Below, one piece after another: positions 4,277 to 8,179 of a stretch of DNA of 8,179 bases (position 1 is its first letter; each line of letters begins with the position of its first letter). The DNA is from an uncultured Porphyromonadaceae bacterium (lineage in GTDB: Bacteria > Bacteroidota > Bacteroidia > Bacteroidales > Muribaculaceae). A program made the translations under genes and the position numbers. The stretch spans positions 1 through 8,179 of the forward strand of contig CAMWYV010000035.1 in NCBI GenBank assembly GCA_947178565.1. The letters are read 5' to 3'. The notes under the pieces were generated by a model. That model was given only the letters and a program-made list of their open reading frames with translations. It searched no databases and was not told where the DNA came from.

Positions 4277-7200
4277 TTATTCGGGTAGCTTGCCAACTTC
4301 AGGGTCAACACCCCACTGCTGCTGTGCGAGGCGGCGGTAGTTGTTGTAGCGCCACTGTGCATTAGCTTTGGCTGCTGCGAATAGTTCAGCTGCTTCAGCG
4401 GGATACTGCTTGACGAGTGAGGCATAGCGCACCTCGCCTTTAAGGAAGTCCTCAAACTTATCCCAGTCGGGAGCCTTGCTGTCGAGTGTGAAGGGGTTGT
4501 TGCCTTCACGCTCTGCATCGGGATTGTAGCGCCAGAGTGACCAGTAGCCGCATTCAACAGCCTTAGCCTCTTCCTGCTGTGAGCGACCCATGCCGGCTTT
4601 GATACCGTGGTTGATACAGGGTGCGTAAGCGATGATGAGAGAAGGTCCGTCATAAGCTTCAGCCTCGCGGATTGCTTTGAGGGTCTGAGCCTGGTCAGCA
4701 CCCATTGCGATCTGAGCGACATAAACATAGCCGTAGGTTGAAGCGATAAGACCGAGGTCTTTTTTGCGGATGCGTTTGCCGCTGGCAGCGAATTTGGCGA
4801 TAGCTCCGAGAGGGGTAGCTTTTGATGCCTGACCGCCGGTGTTTGAGTAAACTTCGGTGTCAACAACGAGAACGTTGATGTTTTTGCCGCATGCGAGCAC
4901 GTGGTCAAGACCGCCGAAGCCTATGTCATAGCTGGCACCGTCACCGGCGATAATCCAGTGTGAACGCTTAACGAGGTAGTGCTTGAGATCAAGGATGGTC
5001 TTGCACTTGTCGCAACCGCATTTTTCTGCGAGAGGCAGAAGTTTGTCGGTGATTTCGCGTGTCTTGACAGGATCGTTGGCGTTATCAAGCCATTCCTGGG
5101 CGAGAGTCTTGATTTCAGCAGAGCAGTCAGCGCATTCCGCGATACCTTTCATGGTAGCGGTGAGACGGTTGCGGAGCTGTTCGTTGGCGATGAACATACC
5201 GAGACCGAATTCAGCGAAGTCCTCGAAAAGTGAGTTGCCCCAAGCAGGACCGTGACCCTTATCGTTAACAGTATAAGGGGTCGAGGGTACGGAACCGGAG
5301 TATATAGATGAGCAACCGGTTGCGTTAGCTACCATCTCGTGGTCACCGAAGAGCTGAGATATGAGTTTCACATAAGGAGTTTCACCGCAACCGGAGCAAG
5401 CGCCTGAGAATTCAAAGAGAGGAGTTGCAAACTGGCTGTTCTTGACATTTGCTTTGGTGTCAACGAGATCCTGTTTGCTCTTCACAGACTTAACGCAGTA
5501 TTCCCAGTCTTTCTGAACATCAAGCTGGGTTTCAAGAGGCTTCATGACGAGAGCCTTTTCGCCCTTCTTGCCGGGACATACATCGGCGCAGTTGCCGCAA
5601 CCGAGACAGTCGAGAACGTCAACAGCCTGGATGAAACGCATTCCTGTGAATGTTTTGCCTATAGCGGGTATTGTGCCTTTTTCGCCGAAAGGTGAAGCGG
5701 CAACCTCAGCCTCGTCAAGAACAAATGGACGGATAGCAGCGTGAGGACAAACGTATGCACACTTGTTGCACTGGATACAGTTGTCAGAAATCCATTCGGG
5801 AACGAAAGTCGCTACACCGCGCTTTTCAGAGCGGGCTGTGCTCTGCTGCCATGTGCCGTCTGCGATATCCTTGAAGTCGGAAACCTTGAGGAGGTCACCA
5901 TCCTGAGCGTTGATAGGACGAACGAGTTTGGTGATGAAGGGATTTTCATCAGTATTGGTGGCTTTTTCCTCAACAGTGAGGTTGCTCCATGCAGGGTCAA
6001 CTTCAAGTTTAGCATACTCGTTACCGCGGTCAACAGCAGCATAGTTCTTATCAACCACATCCTGACCCTTCTTGCCATAGCTCTTGACAATGAATTTCTT
6101 CATCTGCTCAACAGCGAGGTCAACAGGGATAACTTCGGTGATGCGGAAGAATGCGCTCTGAAGAATGGTGTTTGTGCGGTTGCCGAGACCAATTTCCTGT
6201 GCAATCTTGGTAGCATCGATATAATATACGGTGATATTATGGTCAGCGAAATATTTCTTCACCTTGTTGGGTAGGTTCTTGGCAAGTTCCTCGCCTTTCC
6301 AGATTGTGTTGAGAAGGAATGTGCCACCGTCACGAAGTCCGCGTGTCACATCATAGAGGTGAAGGTATGCCTGAACGTGACAAGCCACGAAGCAAGGAGT
6401 TGTTACGAGATATGTTGAACGGATAGGCTCGTCACCGAAGCGGAGGTGAGAGCAGGTGAAACCACCGCTCTTCTTGGAGTCGTAAGCGAAGTATGCCTGG
6501 CAATACTTATTGGTGTTGTCACCGATAATCTTGACAGAGTTTTTGTTTGCACCTACGGTTCCGTCAGCTCCAAGACCGTAGAACTTAGCCTCAAACATCT
6601 TGTCGTTGAGCACTATGGGTGCAACCGGGGGAAGAGATGTGAAGGTCACATCGTCTATGATGCCGAGAGTAAAGTGGTCTTTGGGTTCGGGAAGTGCGAG
6701 GTTTTCGAAAACAGAGATGATTTCGGCAGGAGTTGTATCCTTTGACGCGAGACCGAAACGACCGGCAACAATAGCTGGTGCGTTTTCAACACCTTTGTAT
6801 GCTTCACAAACATCAAGGTAGAGGGGTTCGCCGGGAGCACCGGGCTCTTTTGTGCGGTCAAGCACGGCTATGCGCTTTGCTGTAGTTGGTATAGCAGCGA
6901 GAAGGTGCTTGGCAGAGAATGGACGATATAGATGCACAGCGACGAGACCCACTTTTTCGCCTTTAGCGCGGAGGTAGTCAACAGCTTCCTGAGCAGCCAT
7001 ACAGCCGGAACCCATAGCGATGATAACGCGGTCTGCCTGCGGATCACCGTAGTAGTCGAATAGGTGATATTCTCTTCCGGTGATTTCAGAAATCTTGCCC
7101 ATGTAGTATTCAACGATTTCGGGCACTGCGCTATAGTAGTTGTTGCAAGCTTCGCGGTGCTGGAAGAATACATCACTGTTTTCAGCCATACCGCGGGCAA

Positions 7201-7846
7201 CAGGAGCATCGGGGTTGAGCGCTCTCTCTCTGAACTCGGCAACAGCCTCACGGTCAAGGAGGGGAGCGAGATCTTCCTGCTCGAGCATTTCGATTTTCTG
7301 AATTTCGTGAGAGGTGCGGAATCCGTCAAAGAAGTTGACGAAAGGCACGCGGCTCTTGATGGTAGCGAGATGAGCTACTGCCGCGAGATCCATAACTTCC
7401 TGAACCGAGCCTTCGGCAAGCATGGCGCAACCGGTCTGACGGGTTGCCATAACGTCCTGATGGTCGCCGAAAATACTGAGCGCATGAGAAGCGATAGTAC
7501 GTGCACTTACATGGAACACGCAGGGAAGAAGCTCACCGGCAATCTTATACATGTTCGGAATCATAAGCAGCAGACCCTGAGATGCTGTATAGGTGGTGGT
7601 CAGGGCACCTGCCTGAAGGGAGCCATGTACCGCTCCGGCAGCACCGCCCTCACTCTGCATCTCCTGAACGAGCACAGTCTCGCCAAAGATGTTCTTACGT
7701 CCTGCAGCAGCCCATTCGTCCACATATTCAGCCATTGTGGAGGATGGGGTGATGGGATAGATAGCGGCAACCTCTGTGAACATATACGAGATATGCGCAG
7801 CAGCCTGGTTACCGTCACAGGTCAAGAATTTCTTTTCCTTACTCAT
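4277..7846 (-). CDS. nifJ: Pyruvate:ferredoxin (flavodoxin) oxidoreductase, single-chain
   Basis: This 1189-residue cytoplasmic homodimeric enzyme oxidises pyruvate and CoA to acetyl-CoA and CO2 and passes electrons to ferredoxin or flavodoxin, the central anaerobic route from pyruvate. All fused domains are present in order. The N-terminal pyrimidine-binding domain has YPITPSS (30-36) and ARTIASHALS (115-124). The transketolase C-like domain spans about 260-390. The linking gamma domain starts near 420 with GLGADGTVGANKNS. A two-cluster ferredoxin domain has Cys690/693/696/700 and Cys747/750/753/757. The C-terminal thiamine diphosphate domain has GDGASYDIG (968-976) and Asn1002. The third 4Fe-4S cluster near the cofactor is held by Cys817, Cys820, Cys845 and Cys1077. 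The length is the usual about 1170-1200. The start at 7846 puts the conserved N-terminus in place. It is monocistronic, with its own terminator. The symbols por and pfor are also used. Confidence 0.97.
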   Translation of the reverse strand: MSKEKKFLTCDGNQAAAHISYMFTEVAAIYPITPSSTMAEYVDEWAAAGRKNIFGETVLVQEMQSEGGAAGAVHGSLQAGALTTTYTASQGLLLMIPNMYKIAGELLPCVFHVSARTIASHALSIFGDHQDVMATRQTGCAMLAEGSVQEVMDLAAVAHLATIKSRVPFVNFFDGFRTSHEIQKIEMLEQEDLAPLLDREAVAEFRERALNPDAPVARGMAENSDVFFQHREACNNYYSAVPEIVEYYMGKISEITGREYHLFDYYGDPQADRVIIAMGSGCMAAQEAVDYLRAKGEKVGLVAVHLYRPFSAKHLLAAIPTTAKRIAVLDRTKEPGAPGEPLYLDVCEAYKGVENAPAIVAGRFGLASKDTTPAEIISVFENLALPEPKDHFTLGIIDDVTFTSLPPVAPIVLNDKMFEAKFYGLGADGTVGANKNSVKIIGDNTNKYCQAYFAYDSKKSGGFTCSHLRFGDEPIRSTYLVTTPCFVACHVQAYLHLYDVTRGLRDGGTFLLNTIWKGEELAKNLPNKVKKYFADHNITVYYIDATKIAQEIGLGNRTNTILQSAFFRITEVIPVDLAVEQMKKFIVKSYGKKGQDVVDKNYAAVDRGNEYAKLEVDPAWSNLTVEEKATNTDENPFITKLVRPINAQDGDLLKVSDFKDIADGTWQQSTARSEKRGVATFVPEWISDNCIQCNKCAYVCPHAAIRPFVLDEAEVAASPFGEKGTIPAIGKTFTGMRFIQAVDVLDCLGCGNCADVCPGKKGEKALVMKPLETQLDVQKDWEYCVKSVKSKQDLVDTKANVKNSQFATPLFEFSGACSGCGETPYVKLISQLFGDHEMVANATGCSSIYSGSVPSTPYTVNDKGHGPAWGNSLFEDFAEFGLGMFIANEQLRNRLTATMKGIAECADCSAEIKTLAQEWLDNANDPVKTREITDKLLPLAEKCGCDKCKTILDLKHYLVKRSHWIIAGDGASYDIGFGGLDHVLACGKNINVLVVDTEVYSNTGGQASKATPLGAIAKFAASGKRIRKKDLGLIASTYGYVYVAQIAMGADQAQTLKAIREAEAYDGPSLIIAYAPCINHGIKAGMGRSQQEEAKAVECGYWSLWRYNPDAEREGNNPFTLDSKAPDWDKFEDFLKGEVRYASLVKQYPAEAAELFAAAKANAQWRYNNYRRLAQQQWGVDPEVGKLPE

Positions 7847-8082
7847 AAAATGTAATCTATTTAGATTGGTATAGAATTTTTGCGAAGTTACGAATTTATC
7901 CGAATAGAAATATTAATAAAGAGGGATATTTTTTTGAATCTGTAAATATGTTGTAAAGCATAGTCTGTTCGGTTAAGGATATTTTTCGCTTGTTTTTGTG
8001 GGAATAATCCTGATTTATGGACGGGGGGAGATAAATTCGTGCGCCCGTATGTTAAATAATTCTAAATAGAGGGTCGCGTATG
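7847..8082. other. AT-rich intergenic region upstream of the oxidoreductase gene
   Basis: No protein or RNA gene was found here. On the reverse strand, TAACTTCG (plus-strand 7883-7890) is one base from the -7 pattern TAnnTTTG and sits about 36 bases before the oxidoreductase start. No -33 TTTG is seen at the right distance, so it is only a weak promoter candidate. The rest is AT-rich with a G-run at 8023-8028. No terminator-like hairpin was found. Confidence 0.4.
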
Positions 8083-8113
8083 GTTGATGTATCGCTAAAT
8101 GTTATTACTTTTG
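8083..8113 (+). promoter_or_regulatory. Rightward promoter at the window edge
   Basis: GTTG (8083-8086), a 19-base spacer and TACTTTTG (8106-8113) match the Bacteroidetes promoter layout, with one mismatch at -33. Transcription would start near 8120 and leave the window. An ATG at 8163-8165 begins an open frame (M-P-T-N-S) that reaches the edge and could be the first codons of the next gene; too little is visible to call it. A short TG repeat (8112-8121) spans the region just before the predicted start. Confidence 0.5.
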
Positions 8114-8179
8114 TGTGTGTGTTTTTCATAGTATTAGATATGTATCTTATAAACATCTGACGATGCCGACGAACTCAAG

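Noticed and set aside
4207..4908. 233-codon leftward open frame overlapping the oxidoreductase C-terminus in another frame
   Set aside because: It is rich in Ser/Thr/Leu, as expected of an out-of-frame reading. It runs through the terminator hairpin and lies inside the conserved thiamine-binding domain coding sequence.
7064..7855. 263-codon plus-strand open frame antisense to the oxidoreductase N-terminal half
   Set aside because: The opposite strand encodes a fully conserved enzyme along the whole stretch. Long antisense frames are common in genes with strong codon bias, and the translated product resembles nothing I recognise.
8052..8130. Leftward 25-codon frame starting MKNTHTK near the right edge
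   Set aside because: It is short, composed largely of the translated CA/TG repeat, and overlaps a good rightward promoter. Nothing supports expression.
1..8179. CRISPR arrays, insertion sequences, phage or toxin-antitoxin/defence genes
   Set aside because: No regularly spaced repeats, transposase or integrase motifs, or known defence domains appear on either strand. The coding space is filled by housekeeping enzymes.

Overview
The window looks like a piece of a Bacteroidales chromosome, possibly Muribaculaceae-like. Four things point there. Promoters fit the Bacteroidetes pattern (-33 TTTG, about 19 bases, -7 TAnnTTTG). Clear Shine-Dalgarno sequences are absent in front of the genes. The tRNA genes do not encode CCA. 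The protein set (single-chain pyruvate:ferredoxin oxidoreductase, LuxS with a PMGCLTG motif, dNTPase) suits a gut anaerobe. The family-level assignment is an impression, not a computed result.

Layout from left to right: 1-395 is a tRNA region read leftward, with two identical tRNA-Val(UAC) genes from one promoter (415-445), a terminator (137-166), and a tRNA-Leu(UAA) with its own -7 box, cut by the window edge. 396-714 has no convincing protein gene but holds a strong hairpin (519-550) and two copies of an 18-base motif 63 bases apart (633-650, 696-713). 715-1874 is a leftward two-gene operon, pfs then luxS, overlapping by 4 bases; together they convert S-adenosylhomocysteine to homocysteine and the AI-2 precursor DPD. 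1969-2817 is a rightward, probably exported, alpha/beta-hydrolase esterase, transcribed divergently from pfs. A 12-bp hairpin at 2823-2850 separates it from the convergent dNTP triphosphohydrolase gene (2851-4185, leftward). 4201-4245 is a 17-bp terminator hairpin ending the large leftward pyruvate:ferredoxin oxidoreductase gene (4277-7846); the dgt -7 box lies directly beside it. 7847-8179 is AT-rich intergenic DNA with a rightward promoter pointing out of the window.

The genes are mostly housekeeping. Pfs and LuxS are one pathway: methyl-cycle detoxification with AI-2 release. The oxidoreductase makes acetyl-CoA and reduced ferredoxin or flavodoxin from pyruvate, Dgt trims dNTP pools, and the esterase probably acts in the envelope. 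I see no defence system, CRISPR array, mobile element or clearly new multigene system. The parts least explained by known genes are the structured 3' region of the pfs-luxS operon (519-718) and the tight terminator/promoter junction between the oxidoreductase and dgt.
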